Source: Jacaranda mimosifolia (taxonomy: Eukaryota > Streptophyta > Magnoliopsida > Lamiales > Bignoniaceae). Taken from it: 64,000 bases of DNA. The position numbers and the translations under genes are program-made. The DNA is taken from the NCBI GenBank assembly GCA_018894105.1, contig CM032123.1:20313744-20377743 (forward strand), read 5' to 3'. Below, piece after piece: positions 11,996 to 24,181 of the stretch (positions within the stretch are counted from its first letter, which is position 1; each line of letters begins with the position of its first letter). A model generated the notes under the pieces. The model ran no database searches and was not told where the DNA came from. It saw only the letters and a program-made list of their open reading frames with translations.

Positions 11996-12899
11996 GGTTG
12001 TTAATATAATTGGATTTCAGTAATTGAGTTGAAGTTTTTCAAGCCTTCTTGTTTGGTTGTCTTTTACTCACCAAAAGACTTAGAAAGGTTCTATGTTGCC
12101 TTCATGTAAAGGCTTAATCAAACTTCATGGCTTGTATTTGTTCAAAAGCATATGAAATTTTTATGTTGCATTCGTCTAAGGACTTAAACGAATTTTCTCC
12201 CTTAGACTTGTCTATAGACTTATGTTCATCTGAACACTTAGACAGATTTAATATAATTGTAATTAGTAGGATGTTGGAAAGAAGGACCAAAGTTAATTTA
12301 CATTCAAAGTTGAAACAAACTCCGCTTAAGAGAGGGAAAGAAAGAGAAAAAGGTTGTGTTAAGGAAGCCACTGTCGAGAGATTGTCAATCACCTCGGGAG
12401 CAGCTGGTATGGATACAGCCAGTTGGGCATCTGCATGGGGCATCTGGTCGGGCGCCTGCATTAGGGCATCCTTAGGGTGTCCATCTTGGGCACCCGCATG
12501 ACGTCTACCTTGGGTGCCCACGTTGGGTTCAACTCTTTATTTAATGTTCAGGTTGAGCATTTTGTCAAATGCAGGTGTTTTTTGACGAACGCGGCCTTTA
12601 GCTTTTCCTATCACATGGATCAAATGAGTGCTAGGAAATAGCACAATTTCACAGGGAGACTCAAAAATTTTCTTTAAAGTAAGATTGGTATTTTGAAAGG
12701 AGTGGAGAACATTGATCCAACGTTTGCAATTTGTGAACAAATCAGAAGACTTTATTCAAAGATTTCGTGTTTGGGTGGATTTAGACAAGTCTCAAATTTT
12801 AATAGGTATTTCTCAATGTCAGCAAAGAGTAGGTTCTCTTTGAAGACTATCTGCTCTCTGCAAGGAGAAATCTTTAGATATTGCAGTGACTAAGTGTAG
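11996..12899. other. No gene supported; LTR-like and GC-richer repeat block
   Basis: The left part continues the LTR-like sequence. 12380-12530 is GC-richer with short repeats of the GATGCCC/GGGCATC type. A 135-codon frame on the minus strand (12114-12521) exists, but it is built from these repeats plus AT-rich sequence and resembles no family I know. Confidence 0.4.
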
Positions 12900-13960
12900 G
12901 TCGGATGTAAGTGAGTGGACTTATGTATTGCAATGCGGTTAGAACATGTCTCGCTCTGCATGCCACATAGAACTTAGATTTTTTCGTGAAGCTTTTCACC
13001 TTGGAAAAACTTTAGGGTCGTATTGTAGAGTTTTGTGTTCTCCCAAGTACTTAGCCATTTTCTCAACCTTGTGAGGTTATATTCATAGCCAAAATATGTC
13101 TTCAAGATTACTTGTTATTTTTGTTTTGGATACCCACAAGATGGGTGTCCCTGAGGCGACTGGTCATGGTATAATTGACTTCGATTATATCTAAGCGGGT
13201 TTTTCTTTCGGTGTTGTACCACCTTCTGAATTCGTAAGTCCTTATTTAGCATTGACATTTTCAGATCAGATATTTACTCCTACCTAGCGAGTTAGATATT
13301 TTAAGAAGTTAAGGCATTCCCTTTAGCAAGTTAAAGTGTCCAATTAAGTTAGGATTAAAATTTTTAAGTTCAATGCAATAGTGGCACTTGCTAGATGCAA
13401 CGAGTTAGTGCTCACTTTGTCAGGCATTTGGTGGTGAGGTCTAGTGCTAGGAGAAGCGCTCAGGCACTAAGAGATGTGTTTGAGTTTTTGACATCGCGCT
13501 CAGACTCGAGGAGGTATCCGGTGACTGATGTTGCACTCGGGCACCTAGCAGATGCTTTGGCAGGTGTTCAAGCATAACTTAGAATTTCTCATAGAGCTTG
13601 TCACTTCAGAGATCCCTTATGATTTTTGGCTAAGCTTTGCGCTCAACAAATGACCTAAAAATTTTATAGGCAACGCTCTGTCTTCAAATATCTTTATGGT
13701 TCGCTTACAAAGTTAAGGTATTTTGGAAACCATTTGGAGTATCTCATAAAGGTGTTTCTTTAAGGACCCTCTAGATGGACTGTCCTATCACATCACTTGT
13801 GTGCCTCTTGAAGGTCTTGTTGTGAAAAAAATAGTTTGTGCTCCAAAGATTCCTACTTTGTGAGTGGCTATGATCCCGTTATTGGGAGTTTTGCTAAGTG
13901 AGTCTCTTTTAGGGGTCTCTCTACAATTGTAGTTTTCATGAGTCTACTTTTATTTATCTT
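12900..13960. repeat. Degenerate ~39-bp repeats, left block
   Basis: Units of about 39 bp with the pattern 'aacttagaat..tt..tagagctt..cactt..agatc' are readable at 12967-13060 and best at 13575-13760. They are the same type as the arrays at 28440-29375 and 33111-34200. Between them (13250-13570) lies GC-richer repeat-derived sequence containing a 60-codon chance frame. No gene is seen. Confidence 0.5.
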
Positions 13961-14814
13961 TAAATGTCTAATTATTAGCCAAATATAGAGTAGCGTTTGC
14001 GTTTGCAGTATTATCAGACTTCATGTCTTTGTTTTGGGAGTTAGAGTATTATCGTACTATTTCTAGCATTTAGTGACTAGGTAGACCTATCTACCATGAC
14101 ACTCTTACTCAAGGCATTTAGAGTATTATTGTACTATTTCTAGCATTTAGAGTATTATCGTACTATTTCTTGCTCAAGGCAACTGTTGGGGAGACTATTA
14201 GGTGGGTGTTGAGAAGTTGCATCAGACGCTAGTTATTGTTAGAACGTCGGCCACCTGCTAGGCCCTTCACCGTGTAGAGGATAGTTGGGCACCTATATAG
14301 CATCAGGTTGTGCTGTCAAGCACCAGGTGAACATGTGTTGCTCATTCATATGAGAGCCATCAGGCGCCTGTGTGCGCCTATATAAGACGTAGGGCATTAG
14401 GCGCCCTGCCATAATGTTGAGCATCGGCCACTCAAGTGACACTTGGCCATATAATTTTTTGGGGGACACTAAGGTTTTTCCAGATGTCGAGAGGCTTGTT
14501 CTTTAAGTAGTAGGACCTTTCGAGGAGCACTTATAATTTTTTCCGAAACATGCCCTTAACATAACTTAAAAGATTTCAATAGGATTCACATATACAAATA
14601 GCCAATTGAGTGACCTCTAATGTTATCAAGTTATCAATGTGAACTTGGCATACGATGGAAGGGATTGAATGAGGTATGGAACCTCTTCTTATCAAATTTT
14701 ATCGTAAATCCCCTTATAGAAATCTTATCCAGTCATACAGAGCAATGCGTGAGAGTGTGCTAAACCTCACTAAAGAGACCCCATCGCATTAGTTAACTTT
14801 TCAATTAGATGATT
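13961..14814. other. No gene seen; repeat-derived
   Basis: It contains local direct repeats such as 'tagagtattatcgtactatttctagcattta', present several times at about 14044-14170, and GC-richer sequence with GGCGCC-type words at 14180-14450. I see no coding potential. Confidence 0.4.
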
Positions 14815-15450
14815 GAGTGCCTCACTGGTGAGGCTTATTTTAGTTTTTTGTATGAAGTTTTTTTGAGTACTTTGATAGTGTAGTTTTATCATAACCATTA
14901 TATGGTATGATAGTTCTAATGGTGTTTTGCCGTGAACCTCAATCGAGAGGTCTCATGGCAGATTCCAACTGTGGTAGCGATGTAGGGGCATGAACCTCGT
15001 TCATGACGTCTTATTGCCATAGTTAATCAATCGATTCTAATTCAATTGGATGCCTCATAGGTGAGGTTCTATTGGAATACTTAGTGCTTTGCTACAGTTG
15101 TAGTTAGGCACCTCTTCAATGAGAGCTCTATTGTTGGTGCAAAGTGTGATGATGTAGTAAATATGTGAGCCTCATTCAAGAGATGTTTTAACCAGACACT
15201 TAAGCATTGCAACTAATTTTGTCCCATTAGCTATGTGTCCTCGAAGCGGGCAGACATTGAGCATAGCATGCTAGCCACACACACCTAAAAGGGTTTAACA
15301 ACTAGCGTTGTACATCAGCCACATACCCCTGAAGTGTTAAATTGATAAACTCTATTAGTGTAACCACGTACCTCCTGGGAGGCGTTGTAGTGTGCTTACA
15401 TGTGGCAATCATATAGTCCCAAGGGAGAGTTGATTTGATTATATACCTTC
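14815..15450. repeat. Degenerate ~59-bp minisatellite
   Basis: The core 'gtGaaCCTCa..aGaGgt' recurs at about 14815, 14930, 14989, 15049, 15107 and 15165, a spacing of 57-60 bp. Weaker units follow (about 15236, 15285, 15320, 15370). It lies inside the old minus-strand gypsy region. The units differ at many positions, so the array is old. Confidence 0.6.
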
Positions 15451-16152
15451 TATATTAGTGGTTGTTCAAATATGTTTAGTTTATAAACTTTCGAATGCCA
15501 GAGCTTGCACGATATCAAGTGTTGGAGCATAGTTTATACACTTTTTCAAGTACTAAAGCATAATTGTATGCCTTATCAAACGTTAAAGCATACAATTTCT
15601 ACACATTTTCCATTATTAAGGTATAGTTTATACATGTTTTCAACTATTAGGCGACAATGTACCACCGAAGCGATCGTATAATGGGATTACGCTGAAAGAT
15701 ATTAAGTGTGGTCTGGAGAAAGGAGCACAAGCACCTCAAGTAATTTAAGGGACATTCACAAGCATGAAGAATGTCAGATGATTTCTATTAGTAAGAGAAG
15801 AATGAAAATGATAATACTTTGAGAATCTCGAAATAATCGAAGTACATGAACAATGGAATCAATGTTAAAAACCAAAATCATACTAAGTTAACTAGTAGGG
15901 TCAAGCGGATAGCATATAGGTAGCAAACTCTTGGAGGAATTATGGCCAAACGATTCCCTTGCTCCTTGTTGTCATTATTTCCTTCATCACCCATTTTGCT
16001 ATTATTGGCCTCCTGAGTGGTTATAGCTTCCTTAATCTTCATGTTCTTCTTAGCATACATCGAAAGCTTTCCAAAGTAGCAAGAGGTTTTCTAACAATCG
16101 ACATTCAAAAATTCAAGTGCTTAAAGCTTTACTGGATAATATTTGGAAGGAT
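15451..16152. other. Short-period repeats and possible gypsy internal sequence
   Basis: 15500-15650 shows repeats of about 35-40 bp ('aagtgttgGAGCATAGTTTATACACttttTCAA'). 15878-16140 may be decayed internal sequence of the minus-strand gypsy element, since it lies downstream of the possible gag segment once the copia insertion is removed. No motif confirms this. Confidence 0.35.
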
Positions 16153-16157
16153 TTCCC
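16153..16157. repeat. Left target-site duplication TTCCC
   Basis: TTCCC directly precedes the 5' LTR and is repeated exactly after the 3' LTR at 25666-25670. This defines the copia insertion. Confidence 0.85.
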
Positions 16158-18367
16158 TATTGGAATAGTGCCCAACAAGCCAATTAGATTGACCTTGTAA
16201 AACTATTTCCTTGTAATACAATCTTGATTGAATGATATTCTTTATATAGCCATCTTCATCTTATGCTCTTTAATACTTCACTTGCATTTGGATGAAGCCC
16301 TTAGATCACTCTTGACTACGAGACTTGGTTTGATGACCATGGAATAAGTCTCACACGGTCATGATCTTAAATCTTCCAAGTCATACGATCTTACGAGACG
16401 GGGCATCTAAGATTTGGATAGACTTTCTCTAACGATGCATAAATCCAAGAGTTAGATATTGCTCCGTTCCATAAGCAATCGTATGAGATATAGGTGCATG
16501 TTAATGGGTGCTTGTTAGAGAATAAGGTACTAAAGGCCTACTGGAGAATCCACTAGATAGCTATAGTCACAAGTCGATATTTGCAAATTCTCCATCTTTT
16601 GCTAGAGTATATTATTAGTCCTCTAACATGAGGATCCATGGTAATCTTGTGTCTAGTCCTCATGCTCGGACTCTTCCTTGACCACTTAGCGGGCCTTTCG
16701 AGTTGAGGTTGGGTGTGAGCTACTTGGCATGGAGGTTTTTGAGATCCAAGATGGAATCTAACTCCTCGCTTTTGTGAAGGACGAGTGCATCTCTAATGTA
16801 TTCTATAATGTTCGATTCTAAGAAATCCTTGTGCAAGGTCACACAAGGGAATCGAACATTGGGAATAGAGACATAGTATCGAGGCTATTAGGGAGCACAA
16901 ATATCTTACCCTAGACCCCTTTCGGGAGATAGGAGATAGACGGAAAGACCATATTTGCATGGTAAATGTAAAGCTATAATGGTTCTCCAAAACATTTATT
17001 TCATCCAATTAGTCGGGCTCCATGGGCTTGAGATTGGACATCGACCATGGAGATAGGGTAGTCTTCAATTAATGAGATTAATTGAATTGAGTCGATTAGT
17101 TTAAATGTGTTTTAAACTAAAATAAATATATGATATTCAAAAGTCACAAGGAGTTGTGAGCCTATGCCCAATGAATGATAGAACATATTGGGTCACACAC
17201 AAAAGCCAATTAGCTTCCTAGTTGACAGAGCAATTTTCTAATAGTTAGAGAATTTCTCCTAGTGGATCAATTTTTGAGGTATCCAATTTAAAGGTCAATT
17301 TTGGCTTGATTAATTTAAGTGTTAAATTAATCAATTAATTCAAAAGGTTTAAAAGGTTAAATTAGACCAATAATTAAAGAGTTAATTATTTGGTGCCAAA
17401 GTGACCATGAAATTGGTCAAGTTAACTTAAAGAGTTAAGTTAACAAAATTAAGCTTAAGAGTTAAGCTTGTTTGACTTAAGTTAAGTCAAAGATTAATTA
17501 ATTAAATTAAAATATTTAATTTACTAAATGGGAAAAACATATTTTGGAGGAAAAATCCCAATAAAATGGTCATTTGAACTAGCTTCTTAATCAGCTTGAA
17601 ATTGGATTTCAAACTTAATTAAGATGCACATAAAATTCAAATTGGATTAGAATTTGCATTTGCAACCTTGGCAATGCAAGTTGGTTGCCCACCTTGAGAA
17701 AGGTGTAATGCCAACTTGGCATCACACCAACCTCACTCTATATATAGATATAGAGGGTGTCAGGATAGGCTAAAGCTAAAAGTGTGAAAGAATTAGATTT
17801 TTTTCAAAGTTCCCTCCAAAACTCCTTGCAAGCATTGCATTCATGTGTTGAAAGCTTTCCTCGCTTCTTCTTCTTCCCTACCTCAAATTAGCCTCCACCA
17901 TTTCCATTCTCCTCCCTTATTCCAGATTTTAGTGAGGAGAGTTTGGAAGTTTCAATTGGTGTGTGGATCATTTCAATACAAGTAAACAAGTTAGTTTGCT
18001 ACGATTTGGAGATCTACTTGAGCAGAGCATTGATTTGGAGAATTTTTCTAGGGAGATCCAGAAAGATTTTTAGTCTGATTTTTTTTACTGTGTTTCCTCC
18101 AAGGTGTTGAAAGGTTGCATTTTTTTTTCTGAATTTTGGAGGAGTTTTAGCAAGGTTAAAACTCGCTCCTTTCCTGCTGTGCGGTTTTTGGCAGATTCTG
18201 GATTGGTGAAAGGTTCACCGCTTTCTCCTTAAATATTAGCATTTCAAGGTAACACTCTATCTAAATCTGGATTTTAGGCATGATTTGATCATTTTTTGTT
18301 CATAAGCACTAGTTTGTTTAAGCTTTTGAAGTTTTATAAATGGATCCCAGTGCCTTACTTGCCTTCA
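16158..18367 (+). repeat. 5' LTR of copia copy 3
   Basis: 2210 bp, ends TATTGGAATAGTGC...CTTGCCTTCA (original TG mutated to TA). The promoter-like CTATATATAG lies at 17738-17747 within a short palindrome. U3 holds many TTAATTTAA-type subrepeats around 17300-17520, each followed by words such as GAGTTAA. Confidence 0.9.
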
Positions 18368-18369
18368 AG

Positions 18370-18382
18370 TGGTATCGAAGCC
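18370..18382 (+). promoter_or_regulatory. tRNA(iMet) primer-binding site of copia copy 3
   Basis: TGGTATCGAAGCC starts two bases after the LTR. The plant copia consensus is TGGTATCAGAGCC, complementary to the 3' end of initiator Met tRNA. Here the central AG reads GA, leaving 11 of 13 matches. Confidence 0.85.
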
Positions 18383-20357
18383 TACATCGTGCTTAGATTT
18401 GGATTTTTTGTTGATGATTGATTCATGTGATGGATTTATTATAATTACCAAATTATAAATTTATATGATGGATGGGAGAGTTTTGATGATATTGTGTATG
18501 GCTCCTTGTTTGATGAATTGAAAGCATGCTAATATGTGTTTTAAGTGTTGATTCATATGATTAGTATATTTTAATTCATAGCTATTAATGTTGAATGTTG
18601 ATTTAGCATTAACTGATGTTATATGTTGATATAGCATGTTGATAATTGGTTAAAATAGTTTTGGTCATTTTTGGATCTAATATGATTAGAGTTTTGTTGG
18701 AGATTTTTGAAGAATACGATTCTTACTTAAACTTTATTTTTTGAAGTTTGATTGAGTTCTTAAATTTTCAGCTTTAAAATGCATTTTAGATCTGAAAATT
18801 GGTCCATAGTGTATGATTTAATGTTTAGAGAGAGTTCTAGAATTTTTGGTGCATAAACGTTGAGTTAAAAATCAACTTGACTAGCCTTTACCCCAAAACA
18901 GAGGCTGCCGGCCAGCCTTGGTGCAAGCTGGCAGGGTAGTGGCCGAGAGCCACTGCCCAGCCGCGCGCTTGGCAAGGCCAGCATCGCCTGATTATGAGAT
19001 GGGCAGGTTTTGAGCTTGATTTTTGCCTCCTTTGGTGGCTAGAAATGATGTTAAATCATGTGTTATGGATGCACAAATGTTGTGTAACTTCTCAATAAAA
19101 TGTTTGACATTTTTTCAAGCTCCTAAAATCTTGTTAAAGTTGATCTCCATGATGTTGCATAAGTGCTATACATGTCCAATTATTTGTTAATTTTATTAGC
19201 ATTTAATTGTTGGAATTAATTGTTAATTCTAGATTTGTTTATTGCTCATTTAATTGTTGAATGGATAATGAATGAATTGGGATGATCATGAGCCTTTAAT
19301 ATTGATGTTATTTATTTCAAGTTGTTGAAATGGGTTGTATTAAATTAGGGCTTGCACGCCTCTTTATTTCTATCTTATAAATGTTATGAGAGTAGAATAA
19401 CTAGGAGTGAGGACTTCCTTCTCATGTAAATGTTACACAGAGCCATGGAGGCCATGGAGTCATGAAGACTTTTGAAGACCCATGAATGTATAGGATACAC
19501 TCATGTAATAGCTAGATTTAATCAACCCACCTAAAATCAACTAAGTAGTGCACCTATGGCTCTAAGTGCACCACTTGGTTAGGTTCATAGTCATCCCACC
19601 CTACGATCATGCTAGGCGCATTTACTTATTTATGCTTTTCTTATCCTATTAATGTATGAGAAGCATGTTTAGGATATAAGAAACCTAAATAAGAAGATAA
19701 AAAAATGATGAGATCTTTGCAAGCAAAAACCCTCCACTTAGAATGTGTAAGTGCTTTTTATTTATATTAAGTTAAAATGGATTAAAATTAAAAGATTTTT
19801 AATTAATACAAGCCTTCTACCAATAGTGTATGCCAAGATGATGCTACTAATTTTGTGTGATGGCACTCATGTATGGAGGGTCACATTTAGGAGGAAAGCT
19901 GTGAGCATGCACTTAGCATAAGATGCACTTTGACTAAGGAATGCCCACACATTAGCACTTGTGCATGGGGGATGGTGTGGTGCCCGTCTTGATTCAAAGA
20001 TTGATTGGTAGGTTCGACTTAACATTTAGTACCATAGATGGCACACGTTTACGTGGGTCTATGTGAAAAGTGAGGCAAAATATATCAAGAGTTGCGTAAG
20101 ATGCAATTAGCAAAAGTTCCTTACCCTTCGATTGCTTATGGATGGCACTCGTGTACGAGGGTCCACTTGCAAGTCCTTGGGATTTTGATTCTCACTAGGA
20201 AATATAATTTCCCGAATTCCTCTAGGGGTGAAGAATTTGATAAAATAGTGGTAGGAAAACATACTTGAAAGGCCATAAACATGTTTTTAATATCAAATTC
20301 AATCACATGCTTATACGCTTTTTTGCCTCTTGTAAATTTTCAAAATCTTCAATCAAA
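18383..20357 (+). other. Leader of copia copy 3 (non-coding)
   Basis: About 1.97 kb between primer site and gag with no supported frame. A sharply GC-rich patch lies at 18900-18990, unlike its surroundings. Near 19850-20200 the phrase 'gatGGCACtCgTgTAcG.GGgTC' occurs three times, about 150 bp apart. Confidence 0.7.
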
Positions 20358-21190
20358 ATGGCTAAAAATCCACTCGTATCAATTTTAAAAACCAATAAAC
20401 TCATTGGGTTTAACTTCCAAGATTGGTTGAGAAACCTTAAAATAATTCTTGACTCTGAAAAGCAGACTTACATCCTTGATCAAAGTCTCATGAACACACT
20501 TCATGACGAAGCAACTAACTAACAATATGAAATGTTCAGGAAATTTGTAGATAACGATCTACAAGTTAGATGTGCCATGGTAGCTTCTATGTCCAATGAG
20601 CTCCAAAAGACTCATGAGCACATAAAACATGCTCGAGAGATCTATGAACATTTGAAAGAGTTGTATGGTGTACAAAATAGACACAAAAGGTTTGGTTTGT
20701 CCAAGGAGCTCTTTAGGACAAGGATGAGTGAAGGGTCCAACGTCCATGACCACGGCCTCAAGATGATTGTACTCATCAAGAAGCTTGGACAGTTAGATAT
20801 GGTCATGGACAATGACCTTTACGTGGATTTGACCATACAGTCATTGGCCCCATCGTATGACCAATTCGTTATAAACTTCAATATGTCCAAGCAAGAAGTA
20901 ACGATTAACGAGTTAATCAATATGCTTGTGACCATAGAGATAACTATGAGAAAGGAGAAGCCCCTTATGCTTGCATCTTCCACCAAGTCGAAAGGCCCTA
21001 AGGTCCAAGAAAGGGAGGTAAGAGGAAGAAAAGTTCTTCCTCGAAAGGAAAGCAACCCGAAAAGAGTTCCTAGAGGGTTAAGAAGAAGGCTAAAACCGAA
21101 GCTAGTTATTTCCATTGTGGTGAGAAGGGGCATTGGAAGAGAAATTGCAAAGCTTACATTGCAACCCTTGAGAAGGGTATGCACATTATT
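20358..21190 (+). pseudogene. Copia gag (copy 3)
   Basis: The start chosen is the ATG of MAKNPLVSILKTNKLIGFNF at 20358, the usual N-terminus of plant copia gag, because it is followed by the conserved W.RNLKIIL block. The capsid-like region follows (LYGVQNRHKRF, LIKKLGQLDMVMDNDL, SLAPSYDQFVINFNM). A stop TAA interrupts at 20520. After KSKGPK (about 21000) the frame shifts into a Lys-rich basic stretch and the zinc knuckle FHCGEKGHWKRNC (about 21110-21150). The first Cys of that CCHC knuckle reads Tyr, consistent with a TGT to TAT change. Gag would package RNA in cytoplasmic particles; this copy cannot encode a complete one. Confidence 0.9.
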
Positions 21191-21204
21191 AAAGTGCACA
21201 TGAC

Positions 21205-21474
21205 GACTAATTCTTCCACATGGTATTTGATACCACATGTAGTTCTCACCTTTGTAATTCATTACAGGGGATGGAAATAAGAAGAGGTCTTCGTGAAGGG
21301 GATATGATCCTCTACTTAGGAAATGGAGCAAAAGTTGTGGCCACTTTCCAAGGCGTTATCAAGTTGGACTTGGGGAATGCTTGCATTGTACTTGATCTGG
21401 TTTATTATGTACCCCATTTTGTTAAGAATATTATTTCAATTCCCATTCTTGATAATGAAGGATTTCTATGTTGA
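21205..21474 (+). pseudogene. Copia aspartic protease (copy 3)
   Basis: FDTTCSSHLCNSLQGM at about 21226 is the copia retropepsin active-site region. The catalytic Asp-Thr-Gly reads Asp-Thr-Thr. The downstream LGNGAKVVATFQGVI and LDLVYYVPHFVKNIISI blocks fit the family. It joins gag through a frameshift at about 21200 and ends in a stop at 21472, beside the integrase N-terminal frame. Confidence 0.85.
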
Positions 21475-22420
21475 ATGGGATGTTGAAAGCATTAAAGAAT
21501 AGATCTTTAATTGCACAAGATACATTGATGAACGGATTGTACATACTTGATTCTCAACATTCACTAATGCACATTCAATCAAGTAAAGGAAAGTTAGATA
21601 ACCAAGAAGATGCCATTTTACAACATGCAAGACTTGAACATATTTCTAAAAATAGAATGAACAAGTTAGAAGCTCTCAAAGCGCTAAATGTTAGTGGCAT
21701 TGAGGATATTCTTACTTATGAATCTTGTTTGAGAGGAAAAATGACCAAGGCTCCTTCTGTAGGACAAACGGAATGCTCCACAAGTCCCTTAGATTTAATC
21801 CATATGGATGTTTGTGGACCACTAAGAGTTTGTAGGAGATGAGGCTGTTCCTACTTTATCACCTTCACCGATGACTATAGTAGATTCGGACATGTGTTTC
21901 TTATGAAGAACAAGTCCGAAGCCTTCAAAAAGTTCAAAGAGTATGGGAGTGAAGTGGAAAAGCAATTGGGACTAAGTATTAAAGCTCCTTGATCGAATCA
22001 AGGGAGAGAATACTCGAGCACCGAATTCTTGGATTATCTAAACAAGAATGGGATTCTCTCTCAATGGACTCCACCCGGCACACCTTAACACAATAGAGTA
22101 GCCGATAGGAGAAATTATACTTTGTTGGACATGGTATGTTCCATGATGAGCTTTTCTGATGTACCTATATCCTTTTGGGGATACACCTTATTAACAGTGC
22201 CAAAGCTACTAAATATAGTACCTTCAAAGTCGTTGCTCAAAACACTATATGAGATATGACATGGCAAAGCACCCTCTTATCAATATCTTAAGGTTTGTGT
22301 ATCTCCCACCTACGTGAGACGGACAGTGGGAGATAAGTTGGATAGTAGATCCACCTTGTGCAAGTTTGTGGGATACCCTAAAGAGTCTATGGGTTACTAT
22401 TTCTATGATCCCTCATAACA
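21468..22420 (+). pseudogene. Copia integrase (copy 3)
   Basis: The N-terminal HHCC zinc-finger region is readable: LQHARLEHISKNRM (about 21630) and YESCLRGKMTKA (about 21720), with the first Cys changed to Tyr. The first catalytic Asp is kept in HMDVCGPL (about 21800). A stop follows at 21840. The core continues in another frame with FITFTDDYSRFGHVFLM, but the second catalytic Asp is replaced (SNQGREY, about 21995) after an in-frame stop. The NGVAERR-type block (about 22090) and the C-terminal VCVSPTYVRRTVGDKLDSR region run to about 22420. It would have inserted the cDNA in the nucleus; here it is inactive. Confidence 0.88.
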
Positions 22421-23470
22421 AAAGGTGTTTGTTTCAAGGAACGCCAACTTTTTGGAAAGGCAATTTCTATTAGATAGAAATGGCATTGTCATTGAACTTG
22501 ATGAAATTCAATATGATCAAGAAATCCCACAAGTGATGGAAACAAATGAGCAACAAGAACCTCACACACAACCTCTAAGAAGGTCGGACCAAATCAAAAA
22601 GCAACCCGAAAGTTTTGAATTCCTTCATGAAATGGGCCAATCGGATAGTGATCGAAAGACCTATGAGAAAACTATGTTGGACAAAGATTTAGGATGTTGG
22701 CTTGAAGCCATGAGATCCGGAATGGACACCAAATGGAATAGTTCCTGTTGGTTGCAAGTGGATCTATAAGTGAAAGCTTAGAGTATATGGAGAAGTAGTA
22801 ACTTTTGAGGTGCGACTAGTGGCAAAGGGTTATACTCAAAGACCCGGTATCGACTTTGAGGAAACCTTTTCACCGGTCAGAATGCCCAAGTCTATTCAAA
22901 TTCTACTTGCCATAGCAGCATATTATGACTATGAGATATGACAAATGGATGTTAAAACCGCTTTCCTCAAAAGAGACATCAATCATAAGATTTTACATCC
23001 AAGGGAAGTGAGCAAAAAGTTTGCAAACTCCATAGATCCATTTATGGATTCAAACAAGCATCCCGAAGTTGGAACATACGTTTTGACAAAATGGTCAAAT
23101 AGTTTGGCTTTGTCAAAAATGTGTATGAGCCATGTGTGTATAAGAAAGCTAGTGGGAGTAGTGTACAGTTCATTGTACTTTATGCCGATGGCATCCTTCT
23201 CATTAGGAATGTGGTAGGAATGTTATAGTGTACTAAAGCATAGTTATCTGCACAATTCTCCATGAAGGATTTGGGAGAAGCATCCTGCGTGTTAGGAATA
23301 TGTATCTAAAGAGATAGATCTAAGAGGATGATTGGGCTATCCCAAACCCCTTACATTGACAAGATACTAAAGAAGTTTAGTATAGAAGAATCCAAGAAGG
23401 GATTTCTTTCCATGGGACATGGCATTCGTTTCTCCAAGTCTATGGCCCCCAAGACAGAGGAAGAGAAATA
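22421..23470 (+). pseudogene. Copia reverse transcriptase (copy 3)
   Basis: A linker (22425-22600, ERQFLLDRNG, QPLRRSDQIKKQ) leads into RT with a deletion near 22720 that joins the E.M block to [34 protein letters not shown] (about 22810-22880) and QMDVKTAFLKRDI (about 22940) are clear. About 24 bp are missing after RDI compared with copy 1. The catalytic YVDD reads YADG at 23181-23192. The tether GLSQTPYIDKILKKFS follows at about 23334. Several in-frame stops are present. Confidence 0.88.
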
Positions 23471-23499
23471 AAGGATGCCCCACATACCTTATGTCTTTG

Positions 23500-24107
23500 C
23501 TACTGGTAGCAAAATGTATGTAATTCAATGTACAAGACTAGATGTGGCACACTCACGAAGTGTTACGAGTAGGTTCCAATCCAATCCCCGTGAAAGTCAC
23601 TAGATAGCCATTAAAGCAATCCTTAAGTACTTGAGAAGGACTAAGGACTTGTTTTTGGTATACGGCAATGGAGAATTGAAACTAGAGGGGTTTTTGGATT
23701 CAAGTTTCCAATCCGATGTAGATGACCTAAAATCCACATCTAAATTTATATTTTACCTCAATGGCGGCGCAGTGAGTTGGAAGAGTTCCAAAAAAGACAC
23801 CACGGTCGATTTTACCATGGAGGCAAAATATATTTCGGCTTCGAAAGCTGCAAAGGAATGTGTTTGTATTGAAAACTTCATTCAAGAGTTAAATGTAGTA
23901 CTTAGCATTGCTGAGCCAGTGGTTGTCCATTGTGACATTAAGGGAGCAGTGGCAAAAGCCAAAGAGCCAAGATCTCATCAGAAATGTAAGCACATTTTGA
24001 GGCTATATCATTTGATTCGGGAGATCATTGATAGAGGCGACATCCGAGTGGAGAGAGTTACCTTGGAACAGAATATAGCAGATCCACTGACAAAACCCCT
24101 AACGTAA
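23500..24107 (+). pseudogene. Copia RNase H (copy 3)
   Basis: From RLDVAHSRSVTSRFQSNP (about 23540) to the C-terminal QNIADPLTKPLT. The last 158 codons (23631-24107) are open. FLDSSFQSDVDD corresponds to the first catalytic Asp, TMEAKYISA to the Glu block (AEY changed to AKY) and HCDIKGAVAKAKEPRSHQ to the next Asp. It would have removed the RNA strand during cDNA synthesis. The upstream RT breaks make this module unusable. Confidence 0.88.
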
Positions 24108-24167
24108 AAGGTCTTTAAAGAACATCTTAAGAACATGGGTCTCAAGGACATGGGGCTTTGGGTTTTG

Positions 24168-24181
24168 GACAAATGGGAGAT
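24168..24181 (+). promoter_or_regulatory. Polypurine tract of copia copy 3
   Basis: GACAAATGGGAGAT directly before the 3' LTR, equivalent to GTAAGTGGGAGAT in copy 2. It is the plus-strand priming site in this family. Confidence 0.75.

Noticed and set aside
12114..12521. Overlapping long open frames on both strands (135 and 124 codons)
   Set aside because: They lie in repeat-derived LTR-like sequence with short GC-rich repeats, and neither translation resembles a family or has a domain.
13395..13577. Arg/Ala-rich 60-codon frame
   Set aside because: It sits in GC-richer repeat material between minisatellite units; composition explains the open frame.
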